Positions 1 through 8,282 are shown, numbered from the stretch's first letter. The stretch: 32,634 nucleotides of DNA from an uncultured Roseburia sp. (GCA_934358955.1 CAKRLC010000021.1:1-32634), one strand, 5' to 3'. Notes: a model not told the origin generated them from the sequence alone. Program-made: numbers and translations.

Positions 1-785
1 TGCTCACTGATATCCAGACGCTGGCTTAATTCGTGAATTGTTACGAAAGAGCCAGTGTCTTTTTCTATTTCATCATGCGCATTTATTACCTTTTCAAAAT
101 CTTCTGATGTCATTCTTATTTTTCTTTTTCCAACAGAAAGATAACGAATTTGTGAATCTGCATGATGCTCCAAGATGGCATTTGTTCCAAGGCTGAGAAG
201 ATGAGCAAGAAATTCCAGACAGAGAGCCTTTAAAAGAGAGAACGTCATTTTGTTTTGACGAAGTAAAACCTCTGTTTTTGACAGAAGCTCTTTTAAGTCA
301 GGTGCAAGATAGGAGTATCTTATATTGGGATGAATAAAAGCCAGTGAATCTTTTTCATATTCTATAAAAGGAAGCAGCTCCTCACATAGATAATCCATTT
401 GAATGGAAATTTCTATACCACGAAAACGTTGTCCACATTTCCAACAATTAATGCCACCGGCAGATTGTTCGATGGCAAGAAAAGCAGAGGGATGTGACAA
501 TGTTTCCAGTTTCTTATTTATAAGTGAGTAGGTAATTCCTTCGTAAATAATGCCAAAATGAAGATAGGAGGATTTATAGTCAAACTCGGACAACATATCG
601 ACAGGAATCGTATAATTTCCGGTTCCACACTGAATGGTGTCTAAAGATCCTAAAACATGAATGTTGCCAACAGAGGGATTTGCCCAGATCTGTTCGGTTC
701 CTTTTTCGTTATTGCAGGTTAAACCTATTTGCCTGTAAAAGTGAAGGCTATAGTCTTTTGGGTTGGTTGCTTTATAATAGTTCAT
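1..785 (-). CDS. AraC-family transcriptional regulator, C-terminus cut by window edge
   Basis: I read an open frame on the minus strand from ATG at 785 running off the left edge (about 261 codons visible). It begins MNYYKATNPKDYSLHFY. Near its end comes the typical start of the AraC/XylS DNA-binding domain: a segment with LTxxD-like spacing (RMTSEDFEKVINAHDEI), then the first helix-turn-helix (TIHELSQRLDISE) just before the edge. The N-terminal 200 residues resemble the sensing part of PchR-like AraC regulators and contain a CWKC pair. It is divergently transcribed from the c-di-GMP riboswitch operon. The start has no obvious Shine-Dalgarno sequence; a terminator-like hairpin and T-run lie just upstream. 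Family assignment is fairly secure; the ligand and targets are unknown, although the neighbouring signalling operon is a natural candidate target. Confidence 0.8.
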   Translation of the reverse strand, partial: MNYYKATNPKDYSLHFYRQIGLTCNNEKGTEQIWANPSVGNIHVLGSLDTIQCGTGNYTIPVDMLSEFDYKSSYLHFGIIYEGITYSLINKKLETLSHPSAFLAIEQSAGGINCWKCGQRFRGIEISIQMDYLCEELLPFIEYEKDSLAFIHPNIRYSYLAPDLKELLSKTEVLLRQNKMTFSLLKALCLEFLAHLLSLGTNAILEHHADSQIRYLSVGKRKIRMTSEDFEKVINAHDEIEKDTGSFVTIHELSQRLDISE

Positions 786-787
786 AA

Positions 788-829
788 TAAAAAAATCCAG
801 ACAGGCAGGATTCTTTGAATGCATGTCTG
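788..829 (-). terminator. Terminator-like hairpin in leader of the AraC gene
   Basis: On the minus strand CAGACA (829-824) can pair with TGTCTG (803-798). The 3' arm is followed by GGA and a run of seven T, ending three bases before the ATG at 785. A 6-bp stem with a 20-nt loop is weak, so this may be an attenuator, a translation-blocking structure or chance. Confidence 0.35.
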
Positions 830-865
830 TCAAAGTGTAAGATTAGATAAGTTTCGAGGTTAGTA

Positions 866-911
866 ATGCCTAACACGCAAATATGCTAACACAAAAAATA
901 AAATCTGTCAA
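866..911 (-). promoter_or_regulatory. Promoter of the AraC gene with direct-repeat operator candidate
   Basis: On the minus strand a perfect -35 TTGACA (911-906), 17-nt spacer and -10 TAGCAT (888-883) point to the AraC-type gene. On the plus strand ATGCCTAACAC (866-876) and ATGCTAACAC (883-892) form a direct repeat 17 bp apart overlapping the -10 box. AraC-family proteins commonly bind such direct repeats, so autoregulation is a reasonable inference. Confidence 0.55.
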
Positions 912-967
912 AAAGTTTTGATCAGTTGCTGATATAATTTAACGGAATCCTTTCCTGCAGAAAAGTA

Positions 968-997
968 TAGACGTGAGAAAGTACGACGTGCTATAAT
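968..997 (+). promoter_or_regulatory. Promoter of the c-di-GMP riboswitch operon
   Basis: A perfect TATAAT at 992-997 with TAGACG (4 of 6 matches to TTGACA) at 968-973 and an 18-nt spacer. The predicted transcription start near 1004 would place the riboswitch at the very 5' end of the transcript, as expected. Confidence 0.6.
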
Positions 998-1006
998 TAA
1001 AAAAAA

Positions 1007-1072
1007 TTGGCAAAACAGACGAAAGTCTGTGACGCAAAGCTATAGGGCCTGTAAAATGGCAGCCAGTTGCAT
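1007..1072 (+). promoter_or_regulatory. Cyclic-di-GMP-I (GEMM-I) riboswitch aptamer
   Basis: The core matches the class I c-di-GMP riboswitch consensus. There is GGCAAA, then a perfect helix CAGAC-GAAA-GTCTG (1016-1029) with the GAAA tetraloop, the near-invariant GACGCAAAGC (1031-1040), TATAGGGCCT, and ATGGCAGCCAG (1055-1065) of the second helix with its tetraloop-receptor strand. GCAA near 1010 and TTGC at 1067-1070 can close the basal helix. The aptamer follows a good promoter and precedes a terminator, so c-di-GMP should set readthrough into the lipoprotein and kinase genes downstream. Whether it is an ON or OFF switch cannot be read with confidence. Confidence 0.93.
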
Positions 1073-1080
1073 AAGATTTA

Positions 1081-1105
1081 CACTGTCTATAGGACGGTGT
1101 TTTTT
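1081..1105 (+). terminator. Riboswitch expression-platform terminator
   Basis: CACTGTC (1081-1087) pairs with GACGGTG (1093-1099) around the loop TATAG, directly followed by six T (1100-1105). It begins about 10 nt after the aptamer, the usual arrangement for a transcription-terminating riboswitch. Confidence 0.85.
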
Positions 1106-1115
1106 GCGTTACAAG

Positions 1116-1163
1116 ATCCGGGGACTAAAGGTCTGTGCTGTAACCTTTGAACACCGGATTTTT
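1116..1163 (+). terminator. Second stem-loop with T-run in the riboswitch leader
   Basis: ATCCGG (1116-1121) pairs with CCGGAT (1154-1159), enclosing AAAGGT (1127-1132) pairing with ACCTTT (1143-1148); TTTTT follows at 1159-1163. It could be a second terminator or a structure shaping access to the ribosome binding site of the gene at 1192. Its role is unknown. Confidence 0.5.
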
Positions 1164-1191
1164 ACAGGAAAAATAAGAAAAGGAACGTAAT

Positions 1192-2034
1192 ATGAGAAAA
1201 AATAGAAAAAATCATTCCGGCGGCACAGCATGGAAAAAAATCTGTATTGCTGCATGTCTTATGACCGGAATCCTGATATTGGGAGGATGCAAAGATAAGA
1301 ACGAGAAAGTAGCAGACAACGAACTGCCGGAGATTATCATTGGAATGGATAATTTCGAACCTTACAGCTATCAGGCAAGTGATGGCGGGTATAGAGGAAT
1401 TGATGTTGAACTGGCAGAAGAAGCATTTCGGCGGCTTGGATATCAGCCAAAATTTGAGAATATTATCTGGGAAGACAAGGATAAGCTTCTGGAAGATGGA
1501 ACGATTGACTGCCTGTGGAGCAGCTATTCCATGAACGGAAGAGAAGATAAATATCAGTGGGCAGGACCGTATCTGTACAGCCGCCAGATGGTGGTTGTAA
1601 GAGCTGAGAGCGAAATCCAGTCGCTTCAGGATCTGAAGGGAAAGAAAGTTGCAGTTCAGGCAACGACAAAGGCGGAAGATCTTTTCCTTCATAATATTGC
1701 GTCAGACCTTCCGCAGGTGGAGCAGGTAAACTGTTTTTCTACGACGGATGAGATTTATGCCGCACTTCGGAAAAATTATGTCGATGCGATCGCAGGGCAT
1801 GAGGCAATGCTTGGCAGTCTGGTGAAAGACGGAGAGAGAGCTTACCGTATGCTGGAAGAAAGTCCTTATAAATCAGAGCTTGGAATTGCCTTTAAAAAAG
1901 GGACTCATGAAGAAGTCGCAGCAGACCTTACAGAAACGCTGAAAGAAATGCAAAATGAAGGCGTTACAGAAAAAATAGTTGCAAAATATGGATTGGATGC
2001 GGATGAGATTCTGCCGGGAGGAGAAAGGAAATGA
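1192..2034 (+). CDS. Family 3 extracellular solute-binding lipoprotein (sensor partner of a kinase)
   Basis: A 280-aa protein with a basic N-terminus, a hydrophobic stretch (residues 18-31) and lipobox LGGC with the lipidated Cys at position 33, so it should sit on the outer face of the membrane. The rest has the SBP_bac_3 (amino-acid-binding) pattern: IIIGMDNFEPYSY at the start, the YRGIDVELAEEAFRRLG segment, a DxxLWSSYSMNGRED region and LKGKKVAVQATT in the second lobe. AGGAACG precedes the ATG. No permease or ATPase genes follow; the next gene, overlapping by 4 bp, is a membrane hybrid histidine kinase. It therefore probably acts as a ligand-presenting receptor for that kinase rather than in import. 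The ligand is unknown. Expression should depend on the upstream c-di-GMP riboswitch. Confidence 0.9.
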   Translation: MRKNRKNHSGGTAWKKICIAACLMTGILILGGCKDKNEKVADNELPEIIIGMDNFEPYSYQASDGGYRGIDVELAEEAFRRLGYQPKFENIIWEDKDKLLEDGTIDCLWSSYSMNGREDKYQWAGPYLYSRQMVVVRAESEIQSLQDLKGKKVAVQATTKAEDLFLHNIASDLPQVEQVNCFSTTDEIYAALRKNYVDAIAGHEAMLGSLVKDGERAYRMLEESPYKSELGIAFKKGTHEEVAADLTETLKEMQNEGVTEKIVAKYGLDADEILPGGERK

Positions 2035-4637
2035 GCAGACAGATGAAGACGCAGACACAGGAAAAACAGAAGGGCAGAAAGGCTGGAAAGAAAAAGCAGG
2101 CGGACAAGAATGTATGTTTACTGGTATCAGTACTGCTTCTGATTGGAATTCTGAACTTTTTCCTGCTGACAGCACGGGATAATAAACAGCTGAACAATAC
2201 GCTGAATGAGACATTTGACTTTGTAAAGCAGCGGATTGAAAGTTATGAGGCTTATAATACAAATGATCGGGTGAAGAGCCTGGTTCGTCTTTTGGACAAA
2301 ACAACAGAATTAAGCAGGGCCATGGCGCAGGAGGAAAATCTCAGTGCGGAAATGCTGGATGAATATGCCAGGGAACAGCGGCTGACAGGAGTTCTTGTAC
2401 TGGATCAGAATCTGAATGTGATAGAACAGAATACAAGTGATGTGGATACGATGCTGTTATGGCAGAAGTTGATTAATAGTGATTATGTACGTGATATTGC
2501 AGACCATCCGGAAAAGACATATACGACACGCATGAGAAATGAAGGAACACTTTATGATTTTGCAGCAGTGGCAAGGCAGGATGCAGCAGGGATCCTGATC
2601 ACATATGCGAAGAAAGAGGAAGTAAGTGAGCTTAACGGAGATCTGACGATGGCGTCGTTATTTTCAGATTTTCCTTTTGAGATGAATGGAAGTGTTGTGA
2701 TCTGTGATGATGACAAAATTGTCAGTGCGAATAAAGAGGAGCTTGCTTCCCGTTCTGTAGAAGACTTAAAGAGTCTGTATGAAAATGAATTTAAGGCAGA
2801 TGGAAACGGAATTGTCTGTCTTCATTCAGAGAATGAAAACTGGTATGGACGCCGGGAGAAGATCAAGAACTATGATGCATATATCTTTTTCCCGGAAGAC
2901 CATGTATATCTCACGCGTAATATAGTAAGTGTAATCTATGTACTGCTTGCACTGCTTCTTTTCTTACTTTATAAGGTGAGCAGGAGCAGAACAGAAAAGA
3001 GAAGCATCCTTCAGGATCAGAAGAGACTTCGCGTGATCAATGCACTTGGTCAGGCATACTCTTCCATTTCCCTTGTAAATTTAAAAACAGAAGAAACTGA
3101 AGTTATAAAAGCTTCGACGAATATGAAGCCGGATGAGAAGGGGAATATGCTGTCAAAAACGCACCAGGAAGAACTGATACAGCAGGTTATCGCAGAACCA
3201 TTTCGGGATGCATACAGGGAATTTGCTGATATCAGTACAGTGGCAAAGCGCCTGGAAGAACGTGAGACATTGAGCTTTACAACCCAGACAGTGGATGGAA
3301 GATGGCTGACGATCATCATTGTGCCGCAGGGATACGGTAAGCATGAGAAATTGCGCACCGTTCTGGTTGCGATCCGCGATGTGACGGAAGAAAAGGAACG
3401 CGAGATAGAGCAGGATCAGAATCTGAGAAATGCATTGGCAGCCGCAGAGCATGCGAACCAGGCAAAGACAGCGTTTCTTTCCAATATGTCCCATGATATC
3501 CGTACGCCGATGAATGCAATCATTGGATTTACTGCGCTTGCAACCACACATATTGACAGTAAAGAGCTTGTTTTGAATTATCTGAAAAAGATCCATACAT
3601 CCGGACAGCATCTGCTCAATTTGATCAATGATGTGCTGGATATGAGTCGGATCGAGAGTGGCTCCGTTCAGATCGAATATGCCACGGTACATCTGCCGGA
3701 TATTCTGAATGATCTGAGAACAATCACTCAGGGGACTGCATTTTCCAAGCATCAGGAGATAAACATTGATACACAGGATGTGCTCCATGAAGATATTGTG
3801 ACCGATAAGCTGCGACTAACGCAGGTGCTTTTAAATATGATCAGTAATGCAGTGAAGTTTACACCGGCAGGAGGAAAGATCCATATTGGTGTTACGGAGC
3901 AGCCATGCAGAAGAGATGGATATGCAACCGTGATGTTCTGCGTGAAGGACAATGGAATTGGGATGTCACCAGAGTTTCGGGAGCATGTGTTCGACTCATT
4001 TGCAAGAGAACATACCGTTACAGAAAATGGAATTGGAGGAACCGGTCTTGGAATGGCGATCGCCAAAAATATTGTGGATATGATGGGTGGTACGATCCGG
4101 GTTGAAAGCGAAGTTGGAAAAGGAACAGAAATTACCGTTGTGCTTGAATGTAAAATCTCAGAAGAGGCAGCAAAACTGGAACCTGCTTTTGAGCATGGTA
4201 AACTCCCGGAAAACGAGAATCAGAAGAATCAGAACGAAGACCAGAAAAACTATGCAGGCAAGAAAATTCTTCTTGTAGAAGACAATGAGCTAAACCGTGA
4301 GATTGCAACAGAACTAATGCAGGAAATCGGCCTGGATGTGGATACGGCAGAGGATGGTATGGATGCAGTGAATATTATGTCATCTGCAGAAGGCAGAAAA
4401 TATGACCTGATCTTCATGGACATTCAGATGCCAAAGATGGACGGATACACGGCAACCAGGGAAATACGTACGCTGACTGATCAAAAATGTGCCAATATAC
4501 CGATCATCGCGATGACGGCAAATGCTTTTGAGGAAGACCGGAAAAAAGCGGTCAAGGCAGGAATGAATGGGCATATTGCAAAACCGATCAGTATCGATGT
4601 GATTTTGGAAAATCTGGATCGTATTTTTGAAAAATAA
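2031..4637 (+). CDS. Membrane hybrid histidine kinase with C-terminal receiver domain
   Basis: An 868-aa protein whose ATG overlaps the previous stop (ATGA). A very basic N-terminus is followed by a transmembrane helix (about 26-47), a roughly 250-residue extracytoplasmic sensor region, a second transmembrane helix (about 299-317), a PAS-like segment (about 330-460), a HisKA domain with phospho-acceptor His488 in SNMSHDIRTPMNA, and an HATPase_c domain with N box (ISNAVKF), G1 (DNGIGM) and G2 (GGTGLGMAI). A receiver domain (about 745-865) has the phospho-acceptor Asp797 in FMDIQMPKMDG and the conserved Lys in HIAKPI. It should autophosphorylate and pass phosphate to its own receiver. The tight overlap with the lipoprotein gene suggests ligand sensing through that protein. 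No DNA-binding output domain is present, so downstream signalling needs other proteins. Confidence 0.93.
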   Translation: MSRQMKTQTQEKQKGRKAGKKKQADKNVCLLVSVLLLIGILNFFLLTARDNKQLNNTLNETFDFVKQRIESYEAYNTNDRVKSLVRLLDKTTELSRAMAQEENLSAEMLDEYAREQRLTGVLVLDQNLNVIEQNTSDVDTMLLWQKLINSDYVRDIADHPEKTYTTRMRNEGTLYDFAAVARQDAAGILITYAKKEEVSELNGDLTMASLFSDFPFEMNGSVVICDDDKIVSANKEELASRSVEDLKSLYENEFKADGNGIVCLHSENENWYGRREKIKNYDAYIFFPEDHVYLTRNIVSVIYVLLALLLFLLYKVSRSRTEKRSILQDQKRLRVINALGQAYSSISLVNLKTEETEVIKASTNMKPDEKGNMLSKTHQEELIQQVIAEPFRDAYREFADISTVAKRLEERETLSFTTQTVDGRWLTIIIVPQGYGKHEKLRTVLVAIRDVTEEKEREIEQDQNLRNALAAAEHANQAKTAFLSNMSHDIRTPMNAIIGFTALATTHIDSKELVLNYLKKIHTSGQHLLNLINDVLDMSRIESGSVQIEYATVHLPDILNDLRTITQGTAFSKHQEINIDTQDVLHEDIVTDKLRLTQVLLNMISNAVKFTPAGGKIHIGVTEQPCRRDGYATVMFCVKDNGIGMSPEFREHVFDSFAREHTVTENGIGGTGLGMAIAKNIVDMMGGTIRVESEVGKGTEITVVLECKISEEAAKLEPAFEHGKLPENENQKNQNEDQKNYAGKKILLVEDNELNREIATELMQEIGLDVDTAEDGMDAVNIMSSAEGRKYDLIFMDIQMPKMDGYTATREIRTLTDQKCANIPIIAMTANAFEEDRKKAVKAGMNGHIAKPISIDVILENLDRIFEK

Positions 4638-4656
4638 AGAGGAGAACTTTTGAAAA

Positions 4657-7600
4657 ATGAATTGCGTAAGAAATTATGAAGACAAAATATATTCTACGAA
4701 TAGTGCAGTACTTGGAGATAACGTATTCCAGACATTTCAAAAAACAATCTTAAACAATGGCGGCGTAGGCACCATTACAGGTTATTTTGATCCGGAGCTT
4801 ACCATTTTATCAGTAAGCGGACTGTTTTTACATAATATCGGTTATACGTATGATTCATTTATGGAACAGACAAAGGGCTCACTTAAAAATCTTTTTTATG
4901 GTGAAAATGTCAGCTTTTTGGATGAAGAACGTTTCCCGTCTATTGAGGGGAGAGGAGAAGGGCAGATTCTGGCAGCAGACGGGTCTTTGATGAATGTTTA
5001 TCTTTATAAAGAGAATGCATGGGATGAGAATGGGCAGAAAATCTGGGTGATGTCTGCACAGGTGAACTGGGAGCGTCAGAATCTGGCTTTGGTTAACGGA
5101 GCGATCAGCTCCGGACTCTGGTTTTTCGAGTGTGATGAAAATGGCAGAATCGCCAATGTGAACTGGAGCCATGCTTTTCGAAGAATGCTTGGCTACCATG
5201 ATATTTTGGATTTCCCGAACAAGCTGGAATCACTGACACAACTTCTGCATCCGCAGGATAAAGAACGGGTATTAAACCAGCTTTATGCAGCAATTGAAGA
5301 TAAGAGCAATCAGATAAAATTTAATGTAGAATACCGGGTCAAAACGAAGGATGACAGCTACCGGTGGTTTCGTACATCCTCAGAAGTGATACGCCGCGTG
5401 GATGGTACAGCCAGCCGGATCGCAGGAACGTTTATTGACATTGATGCAGAGAAAAAAAGAAGTATGCAGGAACAGAAGTCGGCTGCCTTTCACCGTGCTT
5501 TTACCAAGTCGAATTTGTGCGAATACTATGTGAATCTGGAAGATAATTCTTTCGATACATTTAAGGTGGAGACTTCCCTGATGACTGCTTTTGAAAAGAG
5601 TCATACATGGGATGAGTTGATCCGGTATTTTGTAGAACACTATGTTATCGAAGAGAACAAAAAGGCTGTGACAGATTTTTATAACCGCGCTTATATTGCG
5701 GAACGCTTAAAAGGCCTTGAGACAGAACTGAGTCTGGAATGCCGCATCCTGCTGGATGGAAAAGAACGCTGGGTACGGAATGTGGTCATGCGCGGTGAAA
5801 TAGGAGATTCTGAATATGCCATGATTTTTCTCAGAGATATTACAGAGGTAAAAGAGGAAAGTATCAAGCAGCGCAAAATGGCTTCTGACAATGCTTCCAT
5901 GAAACAGCTGATCGAGAGTATGGTGCGTCTGGTTGACCGTTTTGCCGTCTGTGATCTCAAGAATGACAAATATAGATTTTATAATCTGAAGGGGCAGGTC
6001 ATTTATGAGCCATTTGGCAGATACAGTGATTTTCAAAAACAACTGCTTGTTAATTATAAAACGATGGAACCGCTTGAAGCGATGAGTGTACTGCTTTCCC
6101 CGGAAAATATCTGTAAGAATCTGACTAGCGAAGATGATATTTATAAATTTGAATATTGTTCTAAGAATGAGGAAATCTATAAAATTGCATCCTTTATTCC
6201 AGTGGAATGGGAGAACGAAAAGCCGGTAAAGGTATTGTGGGTTTCTATGGATGTGTCCCAGGAAAAAAAAGCAGAGATTGAATCACGCAAAGCCCTAAAG
6301 GATGCATACAAGGCTGCAGAAAATGCCAGCCGTGCGAAGTCAGAGTTTCTTTCCAATATGTCCCATGATATCCGTACGCCGATGAATGCCATTGTTGGCA
6401 TGACGGCGATAGCAGGTGCTAATATTGATAATCAGGCAAGAGTGATGGAATGTCTTGGCAAGATCACAAAATCAAGCCGCCATCTGCTGGGACTGATCAA
6501 TGAAGTGCTGGATATGGCGCGCATCGAAAGCGGAAAAATGTCGCTGACAGAGGAAGATTTCAGCCTGTCTGAGATGATAGATAATCTGATTACAATGATC
6601 AAACCAAGTATTGATGAGCATAAGCATAACCTGAATGTGCATATCAGAAACATTGAGCACGAGGCTGTCTGTGGTGACAGTCTGAAAATACAGCAGATTT
6701 TTGTAAACCTGTTGAGCAATGCCATCAAATATACGCCTGACGGAGGAACGATTACTATTTCTATCGAAGAAAAACCAAAAGGATTTTCAGAGCTTGGCTG
6801 TTATGAATTTATCATTGAGGATAACGGGATCGGTATGACTTCTGAATTTCAGAAGATAATGTTTGAACCGTTCAGCCGTGCAGACGATAAACGGACGACC
6901 AGGGTTCAGGGAACAGGACTTGGTATGGCAATTACCAAAAATATCGTGAATCTGATGAATGGCAGTATTGAGGTGGAGAGTGCACCAAATCAGGGAACAA
7001 AGATGACGGTAACGATTTTCCTGAAGCTTCAGGAAAATGAAGAAGAGCAGGAAAAAGAACTGATGAATCTGCCAATCCTTGTCGTAGATGATGACAAAAC
7101 CTGTTGTGAAAGTACGGCGGCTACTTTAAGCGAGATAGGCATCACCTGTGACTGGGTACTTTCCGGAAAGGAAGCGGTACAAAGGTGTTATGCACGTCAC
7201 GAGAAAAAAGAGGATTATTTTGCCGTTATTCTGGATTGGAAGATGCCGGAGATGGATGGAATTGAAACCGCCCGTCAGATCAGAAAATGTGTTGGAAGTG
7301 ACGTCACGATCATTCTCCTGTCAGCTTTTGAATTCAGCGAGATTGAAGAGGCTGCAAAGGAAGCAGGAGTGGATGCCTTTATTGCAAAACCACTGTTTAA
7401 ATCCAGGCTGACAGCCACATTGAGGCGATTTACTTCAGAAAAAAAAGAAACGTCGGAAACAGATTATTTCGAAAAAGCAGATTACAGCGGAAAACGGATT
7501 TTACTGGTGGAAGACAATGAACTGAACAGAGAGATCGCAACTGAGATCCTGCAAATGACAGGTGCAGAAGTAGAGTGTGCTGAAAATGGTAAAATCGCAG

Positions 7601-7863
7601 TGGAAAAAATCCAAAATGCTCGGGAAAACCGATATGACCTGGTATTTATGGATATTCAGATGCCTGTTTTAAACGGTTACGAGGCGACCGCTGCGATCCG
7701 TGGATTAGGGGGAGCAAGGGGAAGTGTTCCGATCGTTGCCATGACTGCAAATGCCTTTGCAGAAGATGTGCAGAAAGCAAAAAATGCTGGAATGAATGGG
7801 CATATTGCAAAACCACTGGACATGGATAAGCTGAATGATATTTTAAAAAAATGGTTGCTGTAA
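4657..7863 (+). CDS. Soluble multi-PAS hybrid histidine kinase with two receiver domains
   Basis: A 1068-aa protein with no obvious transmembrane segment, starting at ATG 4657 behind AGAGGAG, 19 nt after the previous kinase. About 540 residues of PAS-type sensor come first. The clearest PAS is about 140-270, ending YRWFRTSSEVIRR...GTFIDI; two or three more divergent PAS-like units surround it. HisKA has His570 in SNMSHDIRTPMNA; HATPase_c has LSNAIKY, DNGIGM and GTGLGMAI motifs. Receiver 1 (about 803-925) has Asp860 in ILDWKMPEMDG, and receiver 2 (about 945-1066) has Asp999 in FMDIQMPVLNG. Both keep the acidic pair and the Lys. Together with the membrane kinase it may form a phosphorelay, but I see no Hpt domain. 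It lies in the same riboswitch-controlled transcription unit. Confidence 0.93.
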   Translation: MNCVRNYEDKIYSTNSAVLGDNVFQTFQKTILNNGGVGTITGYFDPELTILSVSGLFLHNIGYTYDSFMEQTKGSLKNLFYGENVSFLDEERFPSIEGRGEGQILAADGSLMNVYLYKENAWDENGQKIWVMSAQVNWERQNLALVNGAISSGLWFFECDENGRIANVNWSHAFRRMLGYHDILDFPNKLESLTQLLHPQDKERVLNQLYAAIEDKSNQIKFNVEYRVKTKDDSYRWFRTSSEVIRRVDGTASRIAGTFIDIDAEKKRSMQEQKSAAFHRAFTKSNLCEYYVNLEDNSFDTFKVETSLMTAFEKSHTWDELIRYFVEHYVIEENKKAVTDFYNRAYIAERLKGLETELSLECRILLDGKERWVRNVVMRGEIGDSEYAMIFLRDITEVKEESIKQRKMASDNASMKQLIESMVRLVDRFAVCDLKNDKYRFYNLKGQVIYEPFGRYSDFQKQLLVNYKTMEPLEAMSVLLSPENICKNLTSEDDIYKFEYCSKNEEIYKIASFIPVEWENEKPVKVLWVSMDVSQEKKAEIESRKALKDAYKAAENASRAKSEFLSNMSHDIRTPMNAIVGMTAIAGANIDNQARVMECLGKITKSSRHLLGLINEVLDMARIESGKMSLTEEDFSLSEMIDNLITMIKPSIDEHKHNLNVHIRNIEHEAVCGDSLKIQQIFVNLLSNAIKYTPDGGTITISIEEKPKGFSELGCYEFIIEDNGIGMTSEFQKIMFEPFSRADDKRTTRVQGTGLGMAITKNIVNLMNGSIEVESAPNQGTKMTVTIFLKLQENEEEQEKELMNLPILVVDDDKTCCESTAATLSEIGITCDWVLSGKEAVQRCYARHEKKEDYFAVILDWKMPEMDGIETARQIRKCVGSDVTIILLSAFEFSEIEEAAKEAGVDAFIAKPLFKSRLTATLRRFTSEKKETSETDYFEKADYSGKRILLVEDNELNREIATEILQMTGAEVECAENGKIAVEKIQNARENRYDLVFMDIQMPVLNGYEATAAIRGLGGARGSVPIVAMTANAFAEDVQKAKNAGMNGHIAKPLDMDKLNDILKKWLL

Positions 7864-7866
7864 GTT

Positions 7867-7896
7867 AAGAGCCGGACTTCGGAAAGTCCGGCTCTT
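7867..7896. terminator. Perfect 13-bp hairpin after the kinase operon
   Basis: AAGAGCCGGACTT (7867-7879) and AAGTCCGGCTCTT (7884-7896) form a perfect stem with loop CGGA, starting four bases after the kinase stop codon. No T-run follows on either strand, so it may be a weak terminator or a 3'-end stabiliser. Confidence 0.6.
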
Positions 7897-8282
7897 AGTG
7901 GTTGGTGTAAAATCAACTTACGCATTCTTCAGATCTATAAAGTTTGAAATTTCTTTGTAAGTCTTGTATTTCTGTCATATGTGACTTTTCGATGCCAGCA
8001 CTGACATCGATATTTAAAAGAAATGCCATTTTCGATGCTTCTTGCTTCAAGGAAATGTGTATTTGTCATATTTTTCAAACTGTTTTCTTATGCCACAAGC
8101 TACTTTCAAGAGCCAAAACATCGATTTTCTATTTTTGCGAAAATTTCGATGCCTTTCTTCTATAAATCAAGCACTATTGCTCTTATATAAGCATCGGAAT
8201 TGGTAGTTTTTTATGAAATCGTTTCATTCTGCTTCGGAAGCAACGCATTTCTTATCAGAACAAGCTTATTTACCTTTAAAAA
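7897..8282. repeat. Gene-free spacer with scattered TTTTCGATGC repeats
   Basis: I see no convincing gene here, between the ends of two converging transcription units. TTTTCGATGC occurs at 7986-7995 and 8029-8038 and ATTTCGATGC at 8143-8152. Inverted CATCGA copies lie at 8005-8010 and 8119-8124, and a GCATCGG relic near 8191. These make several possible small hairpins. Whether this is a decayed repeat element or chance in AT-rich DNA is open. A 73-codon plus-strand open frame (7944-8165) has no ribosome binding site and no recognisable protein character. Confidence 0.4.

Noticed and set aside
918..938. Second plus-strand promoter with TATAAT at 933-938
   Set aside because: The only TTG-like -35 (918-923) is 9 nt away, too close; nothing suitable lies 16-18 nt upstream. 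The TATAAT at 992 is better placed for the riboswitch.
3153..3788. Long open frames antisense to the kinases and other genes
   Set aside because: They follow the codon pattern of the sense genes, lack ribosome binding sites and have no recognisable protein features.
7944..8165. 73-codon open frame
   Set aside because: No ribosome binding site, odd composition rich in Cys, Phe and Ile, and it runs through the TTTTCGATGC repeat cluster.
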